Shown: one piece after another, positions 34,368-43,020 of the stretch
How the letters are laid out: the number at the start of each line of letters is the position of its first letter
Position numbering within the stretch: the first letter of the stretch is position 1
Assembly: GCA_964370835.1 (NCBI GenBank)
Contig: CAYJLO010000003.1
Location: 25,668 to 89,667, forward strand
Length of the DNA stretch: 64,000 nt
Reading direction: 5' to 3'
Source: CAYJAD01 sp964370835
GTDB lineage: Bacteria; Desulfobacterota; Desulfovibrionia; Desulfovibrionales; Desulfovibrionaceae
Notes under the pieces: generated by a model
What the model saw: only the letters and a program-made list of their open reading frames with translations
Databases searched by the model: none
Told to the model about the DNA's origin: nothing
Position numbers and translations under genes: made by a program

Positions 34368-35267
34368 ATGGATACAACAACCAAAGGCTTTGCTCTGGCG
34401 CTCTTTGCTGTCATGCTCTGGGCCGGAAATTTTGTTGCGGCTAGGGCCATAGCCTTTGACATACCCCCCATGCATATGAATTTTTATCGCTGGGTGGTGG
34501 CTTTTTTATGTGTTGTGCCCTTTGCCGTGGGGCCGGTGCGCCGAGAGTGGGCTTTACTTAAGCGTCATCTGCCGTATTTGGCCCTCATGGGTTTTGTGGG
34601 GGTAACGTGCCTCAATGCCTTTTTCTACAAGGCCGGGAGCACCACTTCCAGCATAAATATGGTGCTTTTTGTGCCCTCTGCGCCCATCATTATCATGGTG
34701 CTGTCGCGTATTTTTTGCGGTGAGCCCATTACCACGCGGCGTATGTTGGGTCTTATCATTATTTTGGTGGGTTTATTTTCCCTTATCTCCCGTGGGGATT
34801 GGGACAATCTCTTGAATTTTCGCATAAGCATGGGCGATTTGTGGAGCATAGCCGGCGTATCAAGCTTTGGTTTATATTCATTTCTTTCGCGCTATAGACC
34901 CAGTGCCATTTCTGCCACATCTTTCATTGCCAGTACCTTCGCTTTGGGAATTGTCTTTTGTTTGCCTGTTCTTTTTTGGGAAATGCACACATTACCAAGC
35001 TTCACTTGGAATACAGATGTGAGTATTGCTGTGCTCTATTCTGGTATTGGTTGCTCAAGTATTGCCTATTTAGCATGGGCTAAAGCCATTGATGCCCTTG
35101 GCCCTGTCACTGCCGGGATGATTTATTATTCCATTCCACTCTTTACGGCTTTGGAAGGCGTGCTTATATTAGGGGAGCAAGTCACCTTACTACATGTTTG
35201 GGGAGGTGGGCTTATGCTTTTCGGAATAGCTCTGGCAACTTTTTGTAAAAAGAGAGTACAGGGTTAA
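34368..35267 (+). CDS. EamA-type DMT superfamily transporter
   Basis: The 299-residue protein has about ten transmembrane helices in two EamA repeats: FALALFAVMLWAGNFVAARA begins the first, and LWSIAGVSSFGLYSFLSRY begins the second. PITTRRMLGLIIILVGL joins the halves. It is likely a metabolite exporter, substrate unknown. It is related to, but clearly different from, the transporter at 22619. The start follows the rdgB stop by two bases, with GTAAG as a weak ribosome site, suggesting translational coupling. The lytic transglycosylase gene follows after 16 bp. Confidence 0.88.
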   Translation: MDTTTKGFALALFAVMLWAGNFVAARAIAFDIPPMHMNFYRWVVAFLCVVPFAVGPVRREWALLKRHLPYLALMGFVGVTCLNAFFYKAGSTTSSINMVLFVPSAPIIIMVLSRIFCGEPITTRRMLGLIIILVGLFSLISRGDWDNLLNFRISMGDLWSIAGVSSFGLYSFLSRYRPSAISATSFIASTFALGIVFCLPVLFWEMHTLPSFTWNTDVSIAVLYSGIGCSSIAYLAWAKAIDALGPVTAGMIYYSIPLFTALEGVLILGEQVTLLHVWGGGLMLFGIALATFCKKRVQG

Positions 35268-35283
35268 AACATTTAGGACTTGT

Positions 35284-36000
35284 ATGAGTGAACAGTACCG
35301 CTTTCATGACGGCAAACTTATTGTAAGTAACGCTTCCAGCATGTCGGGAGCCACAAAGGCATGTATTTTCTTATTCTGTGTGCTGGCTGCAGGTGCAGCA
35401 GGCTTTGGTTATGCATGGAAAAAGTATGCATTACCACCCAATGTTAAGGTCATTAGCATTGCAGATTATGAAAACTACCAAGAAGTAGAACGCAATCTTA
35501 ATAAAACTCTTGAACAAAACATTAAGCGTAGAGAGTATATTTTAGATCACGATAAGCTAAAGGTCGTCTTTTCAGAAGTTTTCCCGCACATTCGCATAAG
35601 CGACGCCTTGTTGGACACATATGTTCAATCCGTTTCCAAATGGGGAGCAGAGTATTCCATACCGCCTTTACTTCTTTTAAGCATTATTTGGCGCGAAAGC
35701 TCCTTTGATGCTTCTACGCATTCCTCGGCCAATGCACGAGGGCCCATGCAGGTTATTTATAAATACCACGATGAAAAGCTCAAACGCATTGGTAAAAAAG
35801 AAATGGATTTGCATGATATTGATACGGGCATACGCATTGGTACGGAAATCATGCGCGAATATTTTGACAGATTCGATCAAGACATTTTCCGCACCATGAA
35901 AGCTTATGTGGGCGGTACCCATAAAACCTACGCGCAAGATATACTCACAAGGTATTTTAGGGCGCGTATTTATGTTGAACAGCATTTTAGTAAACAATAA
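35284..36000 (+). CDS. Membrane-anchored lytic transglycosylase (SLT domain)
   Basis: The 238-residue protein has a single N-terminal membrane span (about 22-43) after a short cytoplasmic piece. A coiled or charged stalk and a C-terminal SLT domain follow. The catalytic Glu138 sits in IIWRESSFDASTHSSANARG, followed by GPMQV and the IRIGTEIMREYFDRF and MKAYVGGTHKTYAQDIL segments. It would cleave the glycan strands of peptidoglycan in the periplasm with formation of anhydromuramic acid. It is the last gene of a three-gene run starting with rdgB, and ends in a terminator. Confidence 0.88.
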   Translation: MSEQYRFHDGKLIVSNASSMSGATKACIFLFCVLAAGAAGFGYAWKKYALPPNVKVISIADYENYQEVERNLNKTLEQNIKRREYILDHDKLKVVFSEVFPHIRISDALLDTYVQSVSKWGAEYSIPPLLLLSIIWRESSFDASTHSSANARGPMQVIYKYHDEKLKRIGKKEMDLHDIDTGIRIGTEIMREYFDRFDQDIFRTMKAYVGGTHKTYAQDILTRYFRARIYVEQHFSKQ

Positions 36001-36018
36001 CTAAAGTAGAATGAAAAA

Positions 36019-36043
36019 GCTCTGCAATGCGGGGCTTTTTTTT
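36019..36043 (+). terminator. Terminator after the lytic transglycosylase
   Basis: GCTCTG (36019-36024) pairs with wobble to TGCGGGGC (36028-36035), and eight T follow. It starts 19 bp past the stop codon. Confidence 0.7.
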
Positions 36044-36082
36044 GACGCATTCAAAAATGGAAACTTTGTTGTAATTTAAAGT

Positions 36083-36303
36083 TTTATCGCTTTGCGCTCC
36101 CGCGCGGGGGCAAGGGGTGCTGGATGTTGCGTTTTTTGTATGTGCTTGTGTATGGAAGCTATTTTATAATGTAATGTCTTATCACTTTGCGCTCCCGCGC
36201 AGGGGCACGGGGTGCTGGATGTTGCGTTTTTTGTATGTCTTTGTGTATGGAAGCTATTTTATAATGTAATATCTTATCGTTTTGCGCTCCCGCGCAGGGG
36301 CAA
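36083..36303. repeat. 95-bp tandem direct repeat (about 2.2 units)
   Basis: The word TTTGCGCTCCCGCGC recurs at 36091, 36186 and 36281, exactly 95 bp apart. The intervening text is nearly identical: GGTGCTGGATGTTGCG, then TTTTTTGTATGT, then GGAAGCTATTTTATAATGTAAT. Each unit contains a GC-rich palindrome, GCTCCC and (G/A)GGGGC around GCGC. Copies differ at only a few positions, so the duplication is recent. It abuts a class B element at 36306. Confidence 0.9.
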
Positions 36304-36305
36304 GG

Positions 36306-36465
36306 ACCTCTTGGGGCTAGCCGCCCCGCCGGCCCTTACAATCCCGCTCCCCCGCATAAGCCTGCTGTGGTCTCACCTTTCGGGACTTTCTGCTCGCGTG
36401 CGCTCTCAGAAGATTCCCTACAGGGCTACGGCCTACAAGGTAAGCCTTCGCGACACAGCGACGGC
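36306..36465 (-). repeat. Structured dispersed repeat, class B, copy 1
   Basis: Read on the minus strand, GCTGTG (36459-36454) and CACAGC (36369-36364) close the fold. Inside lie GGCTTAC/GTAGGCC, CCCT/AGGG and CTTCTG/CAGAAAG arms, then TCCCGAAAGG. A G-rich tail (GGGGGAGCGGGATTGTAAGGG) follows. The same arms with different bases occur in the copy at 56543-56722. Confidence 0.8.
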
Positions 36466-36764
36466 TTTTGAAATCTCCCTCAACGCAAAAATTCTTTATT
36501 CTGCGAAATCAATATGTCCACGAATAATACTCGCCATGACTAATAAGCAATCGTAAAACGCCATAAGTATAATACTCCAATAGTCAGCGAATCCATCCCG
36601 TCTCCGTGAAAGGAAAAAGCATTAATAAGATGTTGATTTTGTAAGAAGGTCAATACTAGGAGTTATTTAATTGCTACAGGGTATTCTTTTGAAAGAAATA
36701 AATTGTGGTTAGGTTTTCAGTGGTCAGCGAGATTCTTCGCATCTTCATGGAAGGAGAATGAACA
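36466..36764. other. Non-coding stretch between repeat elements
   Basis: About 300 AT-rich bases lie between the class B and class A elements. I see no gene, strong hairpin or promoter pair that I would defend. Frames that read through the flanking repeats are discussed as rejected. Confidence 0.5.
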
Positions 36765-36960
36765 TTCGAAGGAGAAACAAGTCTGTGCAGTGCTGCGGGG
36801 CGAGACCTTGGCTCGCACTGCCCCGAAGTGCATCCTTTGGAGCGAAAGCGAACAAAGATAACGTAGGGATGGCAACTGCCAGACTGTGAGGGGGGGAGCC
36901 GGGGTTGGAAAGGGGCTGGCAGGGGGGCACACCCCCCGTGAAGCCACTTTCAAATAAAAC
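36765..36960 (+). repeat. Structured dispersed repeat, class A, copy 2
   Basis: AGTCTGTGCAGTG (36780-36792) pairs with ACTGCCAGACT (36875-36885). The inner arm GGCGAG/CTCGC is kept. The next arm changes on both sides relative to copy 1: ATCCTTTG (36832-36839) with CAAAGAT (36853-36859), capped by GCGAAAGC. The tail hairpin is again re-paired: GAAAG/CTTTC (36908-36912 with 36947-36951) and GGGGGG/CCCCCC (36922-36937). Confidence 0.8.
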
Positions 36961-36979
36961 ACTATGATGCGTTAACGTC

Positions 36980-37100
36980 TTTTATATCCTCGGTGATGAG
37001 AATCCTACGTTATCCCAGACCCAAAACACCAAAATGCCTATTTTATATCCTCGATGACGCGGGTTCTACGTTACCCCAACCCCAAAAGTCTTCAACAGCC
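36980..37100. repeat. 61-bp imperfect tandem direct repeat
   Basis: TTTTATATCCTCG(G/A)TGA begins at 36980 and again at 37041. The units share CCTCG, TGA, TCTACGTTA or CCTACGTTA, CCC and CCCAAAA. They lie directly downstream of metF, but I see no convincing terminator hairpin in them. Confidence 0.75.
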
Positions 37101-37102
37101 TG

Positions 37103-37993
37103 CTAACCAACATATTTCTTAACAGCGTCAGCCAAGCGCAAGCACAAATCCGCCTTATTGAGCGTATATAAATGTATACCCGGAGCGCCGCCTTCGATGA
37201 GTTGACGTATTTGGTCAATGGCAAAGGTGAGGCCTGCCTCGCGAACGGCTTCCTCGCCACCTTTTTGGTGGGCCGCTTCCAGCTCCAAATACAACTTGCC
37301 GGGAATGTTGGCACCACACATGGAAAGCAAAGTTTTCAACGAAGCAAGGCTTTGTATGGGCAGAACGCCGGGAATGACGGGCGTATGAATGCGCTCTTGG
37401 CGTAGAGCATCCACAAAGTCAAAATATTCACGTACGTCAAAAAACACCTGCGTCACCACAAAATCAGCACCGGCGCGGATTTTAGACAGGGTGTAGGCTC
37501 TGTCCAAGGCAAAGGAAGGCGATTGTGGATGCGGCGCAGGATAACCGGCCACGGCCACGCCCATGCTGGGCTCCACACGGCGCATATAGCGCACTAAATC
37601 TTCGGCATAGCGAAATCCGCTTTCAAGGGCAGCTTGGGCACAAGCTTCTTCTTGCCCCTTGGGGGCATCGCCGCGCAAGGCCAAGACGTTTTCTATGCCG
37701 CTTTGCTTGAGGCTTTGTAAAAAATCATTGATCTTGGCAGAACTGGCACCCACGCAGGTGAGGTGTACCATGGGCTCCAGCTGCATTTCGCGCAAACGCT
37801 TGGCAATCTCAAGGGTATTGTCTTGCGAAGAACCACCGGCACCATACGTCACCGAAGCAAAAAGCGGATTAAGGCTGCGTAATCTTTCCACACAAGCAAA
37901 GAAATCCGGCCATTGGTCAGTGTTTTTTGGGGGGAAAAACTCTAAGGAAAAAAAGGGCTTTTGGGTATTTTGTAAGAGCTCAATGATTTTCAT
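37103..37993 (-). CDS. metF: 5,10-methylenetetrahydrofolate reductase MetF
   Basis: The 296-residue flavoprotein reduces methylene-tetrahydrofolate to methyl-tetrahydrofolate for methionine synthesis or one-carbon metabolism. Motifs are FSLEFFPPKN near the start, PLFASVTYGAGGSSQ, the ALRGDAP loop, VAGYPAPHPQS, and the FAD segment GADFVVTQVFFDV. VIPGVLPI also fits. I choose the ATG at 37993, which has an AAGGA site, over the longer frame from 38050. In sulfate reducers it may also serve the Wood-Ljungdahl branch; no partner gene is adjacent. Confidence 0.94.
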   Translation of the reverse strand: MKIIELLQNTQKPFFSLEFFPPKNTDQWPDFFACVERLRSLNPLFASVTYGAGGSSQDNTLEIAKRLREMQLEPMVHLTCVGASSAKINDFLQSLKQSGIENVLALRGDAPKGQEEACAQAALESGFRYAEDLVRYMRRVEPSMGVAVAGYPAPHPQSPSFALDRAYTLSKIRAGADFVVTQVFFDVREYFDFVDALRQERIHTPVIPGVLPIQSLASLKTLLSMCGANIPGKLYLELEAAHQKGGEEAVREAGLTFAIDQIRQLIEGGAPGIHLYTLNKADLCLRLADAVKKYVG

Positions 37994-38251
37994 ATGCCGT
38001 CCTTGTTGAAGATGATATAAAACAATATCAAGATAAATTGATATAGTCAAGGGCGTATGTCAATTCTTTGTGTGATGCGTATTTGTCCGAGCATTTTTTT
38101 GAGGCAGAGTTTTGCGCATATATATGGAGATGCCCGTGCGAATCGAGGCCATGCAAAAGAGCCATGGCACTTACTTCTTGCCACGCTGGCATAAAAAGTC
38201 TATGTTTCTCCTTTCTTTTTCAATGCCACATTGCGTAAGGGGGGAAAGACC

Positions 38252-39262
38252 ATGCAATTATACAAGAGAGATTTTTTAAAATTACTCGATTTTAGCGGCC
38301 CAGAGATAGCCTATCTTTTACGTTTATCTGCTCATTTAAAGGCTGCCAAAAAGGCGGGGCAGGAAGTTCAGTATTTACAGGGTAAGAATATTGCTCTCCT
38401 CTTTGAAAAAGATTCCACCAGGACGCGATGCGCTTTCGAAGTGGCTGCACGCGATCAAGGAGCTTTCACCACCTACTTGGGGCCATCCGGTTCGCAAATA
38501 GGTAAAAAAGAATCCATGCCCGACACGGCACGGGTGCTTGCACGCATGTATGATGGCATTGAGTATCGCGGTTTTGGCCAAGATCTTGTGGAAACGCTGG
38601 CAGAATATTCTTCCGTGCCCGTGTGGAATGGCCTTACCAATGAATATCACCCCACGCAAATTTTGGCGGACTTTTTGACCATGCAAGAGCATTGCGATAA
38701 GCCGCTGGAGAAAATGACCTTCGCTTATATAGGTGATGCGCGTTACAATATGGGCAATTCGCTCATGATTGGCGCGGCAAAAATGGGTATGAATTTCCGT
38801 TCCATTGCGCCGGAAGGCTCGCAAACTGATCCTGCCATGGTGGAAATTGCGCAAAAAATCGCCGCTGAAACCGGTGCAAAAATCACCCTGACAGACAATG
38901 TTGCCGAGGGCGTGGCCGGATGCGACTTCATTTACACCGACGTGTGGGTGTCCATGGGTGAACCGGAAAGCGTATGGGCAGAGCGCATTGAGCGCTTGCG
39001 TGATTATCAAGTGACGCAAAAAACCATGGAGCTTACGGGTAATCCACAGTGTAAGTTCTTGCATTGCTTGCCTTCTTTCCATAATAGAGATACGGAAATC
39101 GGTGAGAGCCTGTATCAAAAATACGGTATTGAAGCCATGGAAGTGGATGATTCTGTGTTTGAATCTCCTGCCAACGTGGCCTTTGATGAAGCGGAAAACC
39201 GCATGCACACCATCAAGGCCGTCATGGTGGCCACTTTGTCTGACAAGGCTCCGCAAGTTTAA
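38252..39262 (+). CDS. argF: Ornithine carbamoyltransferase
   Basis: The 336-residue enzyme joins carbamoyl phosphate and ornithine to give citrulline. The carbamoyl-phosphate loop STRTRCAFEVAA (about 57-68), the HPTQ motif in TNEYHPTQILADF, and the ornithine-site HCLPSFHN are all present. Sequence style is that of the longer ArcB/ArgI type. Since argB follows after 19 bp, an anabolic role in arginine synthesis is more likely than catabolism. I choose the ATG at 38252, with a GGGGGGAAAG ribosome site, over the frame starting at 38231. Confidence 0.95.
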   Translation: MQLYKRDFLKLLDFSGPEIAYLLRLSAHLKAAKKAGQEVQYLQGKNIALLFEKDSTRTRCAFEVAARDQGAFTTYLGPSGSQIGKKESMPDTARVLARMYDGIEYRGFGQDLVETLAEYSSVPVWNGLTNEYHPTQILADFLTMQEHCDKPLEKMTFAYIGDARYNMGNSLMIGAAKMGMNFRSIAPEGSQTDPAMVEIAQKIAAETGAKITLTDNVAEGVAGCDFIYTDVWVSMGEPESVWAERIERLRDYQVTQKTMELTGNPQCKFLHCLPSFHNRDTEIGESLYQKYGIEAMEVDDSVFESPANVAFDEAENRMHTIKAVMVATLSDKAPQV

Positions 39263-39281
39263 GCGCATTACGAGGATAATC

Positions 39282-40061
39282 ATGTCTACTTTAGTTGTGA
39301 AATACGGCGGTCATGCCATGGATGATGCAGCCCTACGTGCTCCTTTTGCCAAAAGCATTGTGGCCTTGGTGAAAAAGGGCATGCGCGTGGTCATTGTGCA
39401 CGGCGGCGGCCCCCATGTGAATAAGATGCTTAAGCGCCTTGAAATAGAAAGCCATTTTGTGGATGGTTTGCGTGTGACCACGCCTGAAACCATGGACGTG
39501 GTGGAAATGGTGCTTCTAGGCCAAGTGAATAAATCTGTGGTATCCTTACTCAAGGAAGCCGGTGGCCATGCCGTGGGCATTTGCGGCATCGATGGCAATC
39601 TTTTACAGGGCGAAGTGGAACGTGCAGAGCTGGGCCTTGTGGGGCAGGTGCATAAGGTCAATGATGGCGTGGTGCAGGCTTTGTTGCAGGCTCAGTATAT
39701 TCCTGTCATTGCGCCTGTGGTGACCAATGCCGCAGGGCAAAACCTCAATGTCAATGCCGATACGGCGGCCGGTGCCATAGCCGGAGCCATGCAGGCCGAT
39801 TATTTTGTTTTAGTGTCCGATGTGCCCGGTGTACTGGATGGGGATAAAAACCTTTTGCCAGCTCTAGATACGGCCACCATTGCCAAGCTTAAAGAAGAAA
39901 ATATCATTCATGGCGGTATGATACCCAAGGTGGATTCTTGCCTACACGCTTTGCAAGCCGGTTGTAAGCGCGCTCTTATTTTGGACGGTCGCGCCGAAGC
40001 CTCCTTGGAGCGGTATCTGTTGCAAGATGAAGCCCTAGGCACGGTCATCAGCCATACATAA
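39282..40061 (+). CDS. argB: Acetylglutamate kinase
   Basis: The 259-residue amino-acid kinase phosphorylates N-acetylglutamate in arginine synthesis. Motifs are VVKYGGHAMDD at the start, VIVHGGGPHVNKML, FVDGLRVTTPETMDVVEMVL, and the VNADTAAGAIAGAM segment. LVSDVPGVL and the Lys of GGMIPKVDS also fit. It lacks the N-terminal extension of arginine-inhibited forms. The start at 39282 has GAGGA 6 nt upstream; the longer frame from 39102 lies inside argF and is spurious. Its TAA overlaps an ATG of the next frame. Confidence 0.95.
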   Translation: MSTLVVKYGGHAMDDAALRAPFAKSIVALVKKGMRVVIVHGGGPHVNKMLKRLEIESHFVDGLRVTTPETMDVVEMVLLGQVNKSVVSLLKEAGGHAVGICGIDGNLLQGEVERAELGLVGQVHKVNDGVVQALLQAQYIPVIAPVVTNAAGQNLNVNADTAAGAIAGAMQADYFVLVSDVPGVLDGDKNLLPALDTATIAKLKEENIIHGGMIPKVDSCLHALQAGCKRALILDGRAEASLERYLLQDEALGTVISHT

Positions 40062-40075
40062 TGCCAAAGGTGGGC

Positions 40076-41134
40076 ATGAAGAAAAAACTTTTTCAAAGAG
40101 CGGCGCACCGCATGGCTGTATGTTTTTTGTGGTGCTTAAGCTCTATGCTTTTTTGTTCCAACGTGTGGGCTGTGGAGCCCAGCTTTTCTCCGGCTTTCAT
40201 GACCATTGGTCATTGGGATGCGGCAAAAGAAGTGCGTGTGGATGTGAATGTGTGGTATCCCACCAGAAGCAAACCTTCGCGTACGTCTTATGGGCCGTGG
40301 CGTTTCAATGTGGTGCGCTTTGGCAAAGCCGCCGAGGGGCTTTTTCCGCTCATAATCTTGTCTCATGATTCAGCGGCTTCGCGTTTTTCCTATCATGAAA
40401 GCGCGTCCTTGTTGGCTTCCTTGGGTTTTGTGGTCATGGCTCCCGATCATAAAAATGATAATTTGCAGCGCATGACGCAAAATTTTAGCTGGTCTCAATT
40501 GCAAGATAGAATGCACGAAGTGCAGGCGGCTTTACACATGGCAGCTACCCATGAAGATGTACGCGCCATGGTGGATATGCAGCGCGTGGGCTTGTATGGG
40601 TTTGGCACAGGGGCCACCACCATGTTACTTTTGGGTGGAGCCACGTTGGATGCCAAGGGCTGGGATAATTATTGTGTGCAGGTGCCGCAATCCACAGCCT
40701 ATTGCAATGCGTGGGCGCAAGGACATGTGGAAAAAATGCTCACCACCTTGCCTGCCTTTGGGCAAAGCTTTGCGGAGCAGGGCATTAAGGCCGTGGTGGC
40801 AGTGTCGCCCAAGTACGATTTTTTGCTCACATCAAGGGCGTTGAATTCTGTGACATTGCCCCTTTTGGTGCTGGAAACGGAAAAAGACACCAGTAAAAAA
40901 GTGTGGGATCAAAACACCGCCAAAGCGCTTTTTCCTGCGCAAACGGAATTTTATGTGGTGGATGAGGTGGCAGGTCGAGATCTCATGTCGGCATGTCCGC
41001 CGGATTTACGCCGTGATTTGCCCGATTTATGTGGTTCGGCCACGCCAGCACAGCGTGAAGTGGCTCATGAAGTTATGCATGAGCATGTGGTGCATTTTTT
41101 CCTGGAGCACTTGGGGCAAAGGGCTGATTTTTAA
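40076..41134 (+). CDS. Secreted alpha/beta-hydrolase-like protein without the usual nucleophile
   Basis: The 352-residue protein has a signal peptide (MAVCFLWCLSSMLFCSNVWA) and an alpha/beta-hydrolase fold like dienelactone hydrolases or PAF acetylhydrolase. Marks are PLIILSHDSAASRFSYHESA (about 90-110), LASLGFVVMAPDHKND, and the nucleophile elbow VGLYGFGTGATT. The elbow should read Gly-x-Ser-x-Gly but has Gly-Phe-Gly-Thr-Gly, so the nucleophile seems missing unless the adjacent Thr serves. It may be a pseudo-enzyme or binding protein. I choose the ATG at 40076 with a GGTGG site; an ATG at 40061 overlaps the argB stop. Confidence 0.75.
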   Translation: MKKKLFQRAAHRMAVCFLWCLSSMLFCSNVWAVEPSFSPAFMTIGHWDAAKEVRVDVNVWYPTRSKPSRTSYGPWRFNVVRFGKAAEGLFPLIILSHDSAASRFSYHESASLLASLGFVVMAPDHKNDNLQRMTQNFSWSQLQDRMHEVQAALHMAATHEDVRAMVDMQRVGLYGFGTGATTMLLLGGATLDAKGWDNYCVQVPQSTAYCNAWAQGHVEKMLTTLPAFGQSFAEQGIKAVVAVSPKYDFLLTSRALNSVTLPLLVLETEKDTSKKVWDQNTAKALFPAQTEFYVVDEVAGRDLMSACPPDLRRDLPDLCGSATPAQREVAHEVMHEHVVHFFLEHLGQRADF

Positions 41135-41158
41135 ATTATTTGAAGTAAAAGGTAGCCT

Positions 41159-41782
41159 ATGACAGCTCCTCGTATTTGTGATGCTTTGGCCCATTTGCGC
41201 CATCGCGACAAGACTCAGCGTTTGGTGGATTTTATCAATGAAGTGGGCATGCTGCGCCTAACACCACGCACGGGGTATCAATTTTTGGGCACCGGCAGCG
41301 AAAATGTGGCCGAGCATTCCCATAGGGTCAGCGTCATTGGTTTTGTGCTGGCTAAAATGGCCGGAGCCGACGTGCCGCGCACGGTGTTCATGTGTCTTTT
41401 TCATGATTTGGCCGAAGCGCGCACCGGTGACTTTAATTATGTGAATAAAATGTATAATACTTCCAATGCGCGCGCCGCCATGAAGCATGCCACCGAGGGC
41501 ACGGGCCTGCAGGAAGATATTTTATCCTACTGGGATGAGCTGGAAGAAAAAGCCAGCCTTGAAGCCACGCTGGCCCATGACGCAGACCAATTGGACATGC
41601 TTTTTAATTTGAAGCGCGAAAGCGAAAAGGGCAATACCTTTGCATTGCAGTGGATGGATAGTGCTGTTAAGCGCATAAGCAGCCCGCAAGCCAAGGAAAT
41701 TGCCGAGGTGGTCATGACAACGCCGTCGCATTATTGGTGGTTTCATGGGCCCGACGCCTCATGGTGGGAAAAGGGCAAATAG
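41159..41782 (+). CDS. HD-domain phosphohydrolase (YfbR/HDDC2-like)
   Basis: The 207-residue protein has the HD metal site: His53 in VAEHSHRV, His82-Asp83 in CLFHDLAEARTGD, and a distal Asp in AHDADQLDML. The set of motifs matches 5'-deoxynucleotidases of the YfbR/HDDC2 group, which remove phosphate from deoxynucleoside monophosphates. Other HD_3 proteins act differently, so the substrate is an inference. It begins 24 bp after the hydrolase-like gene with GGTAG as a weak ribosome site, on the same strand as the surrounding run. Confidence 0.82.
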   Translation: MTAPRICDALAHLRHRDKTQRLVDFINEVGMLRLTPRTGYQFLGTGSENVAEHSHRVSVIGFVLAKMAGADVPRTVFMCLFHDLAEARTGDFNYVNKMYNTSNARAAMKHATEGTGLQEDILSYWDELEEKASLEATLAHDADQLDMLFNLKRESEKGNTFALQWMDSAVKRISSPQAKEIAEVVMTTPSHYWWFHGPDASWWEKGK

Positions 41783-41880
41783 CCCCTGCGCTGAATATTT
41801 TTAAGAAAGTCATGATGCTGTTACTTGCCTGTTCCAAAGGGGCATGAGTAGGGTGATGATATAAAAAATTTGAGGATACT

Positions 41881-43020
41881 ATGGCCGATGTACGCATTAT
41901 ACCGGTGAGCACAGTGCAAGAAGAAGAGATGTTTTTCTCTTTGCCTTGGGCTATTTATGCTTCTGCGCCTTTGTGGGTGCCGCCCTTGTTGAAGGATGAG
42001 AAAAAGCTTTTACATGCGCAAAAGCATCCCTTTTGGCAAAAGGCCACAAGACAGCTTTTTCTTGCCATGCGTGGTTTAAAACCTGTGGGGCGCATAGTGG
42101 CCTTGGTGGATACCGGCTATAATGAATACGCCAAAGAGCGTTGCGGCGGGTGGGGCTTTTTTGAATGTTTTGATGATACAGAAGCTGCCCATGCTCTTTT
42201 TGATGCCGCCGCCCAATGGATTAAGGGGCAAGGCATGGAGTTCATGCGCGGGCCTTTGAATCCTTCTCTCAATTATACTTGTGGCATGCTGGTGGGCGGT
42301 TTTGAATTGGCGCCTTGCATCATGATGCCTTGGAATCATCCTTACTATCCTGTGCTGGTGGAAAGCTGGCACATGCGCAAAGAGCAAGATCTTTTTGCCT
42401 ATGAAATGCGCAAAGATGCTTTACGCTTGCCGCAGTGGGTGGAGGAGCAACTGGGCCCCATACAAGAGCGCAATGAGTTCACATGGCGTTGCGCCACCAA
42501 GGCCACCATGACCGAAGATATTCACACTATGTTGGATATTTTCAAGGAAAGCTGGGCCAAGAATTGGGGCTTTTCTCCCATGACTTTGGCCGAAGCAGAG
42601 AATCATGTGCAAGGGCTGAAAAGCGTTTTGGATCCGGAATTTTTTGTGCTTTTTTATCATGGGGATACCCCTGCCGGTGGCATGCTGGCCTTGCCGGACA
42701 TGAATCCTTTGCTGAAGCGACTCAATGGTAAGCTGGGTATTACGGCTCCTTGGCATTTGTGGCGCACTAAAAAGGAAATTGAAGGCACCTATCGCATGGT
42801 TCTCTTTGGCATTCGCGAGCAATATCGCATGCTGGGACTGCCGCTTTTGCTCTTCAATTATATGCTTGAGCAAAGCAAAAAGATGCCGCACTTCACTTCG
42901 GTGGAAGGCTCTTGGACTTTGGAAGATAACACCATGGTCAATGATTTAATGGAAGATTTTGGCGGCGTTATGACCAAGCGCTACCGCATATATCGTAGGG
43001 ATTTGGATAATTTATGTTAG
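41881..43020 (+). CDS. GNAT-fold acyltransferase-like conserved protein
   Basis: The 379-residue protein belongs to a widespread uncharacterised group of acyltransferase-like proteins. The N-terminal part contains LPWAIYASAPLWVPPLLKDE and GLKPVGRIVALVDTGYNEYA. The centre has a conserved FMRGPLNPSLNYTCGMLVGG and MMPWNHPYYP stretch. The C-terminal half has IREQYRMLGLPLLLFNYML, reminiscent of a GNAT acetyl-CoA loop and helix. A transferase role is inferred from fold only. GAGGATACT precedes the ATG. It overlaps the following epimerase gene by 7 bp, so they are co-translated. Confidence 0.75.
   Translation: MADVRIIPVSTVQEEEMFFSLPWAIYASAPLWVPPLLKDEKKLLHAQKHPFWQKATRQLFLAMRGLKPVGRIVALVDTGYNEYAKERCGGWGFFECFDDTEAAHALFDAAAQWIKGQGMEFMRGPLNPSLNYTCGMLVGGFELAPCIMMPWNHPYYPVLVESWHMRKEQDLFAYEMRKDALRLPQWVEEQLGPIQERNEFTWRCATKATMTEDIHTMLDIFKESWAKNWGFSPMTLAEAENHVQGLKSVLDPEFFVLFYHGDTPAGGMLALPDMNPLLKRLNGKLGITAPWHLWRTKKEIEGTYRMVLFGIREQYRMLGLPLLLFNYMLEQSKKMPHFTSVEGSWTLEDNTMVNDLMEDFGGVMTKRYRIYRRDLDNLC

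Noticed and set aside
36083..36303. Possible CRISPR array
   Set aside because: The 95-bp units are tandem copies of the whole sequence, without short conserved repeats separated by unique spacers, and no cas genes are near.
36212..36556. A 114-codon plus-strand frame over the 36.3-kb repeats
   Set aside because: It is the antisense reading of a class B element plus tandem-repeat sequence; similarity to another frame is explained by the shared DNA element.
36717..36962. An 81-codon minus-strand frame over class A copy 2
   Set aside because: It matches the antisense of class A copy 1, where the frame is broken by a stop. Stem covariation explains the conservation better.
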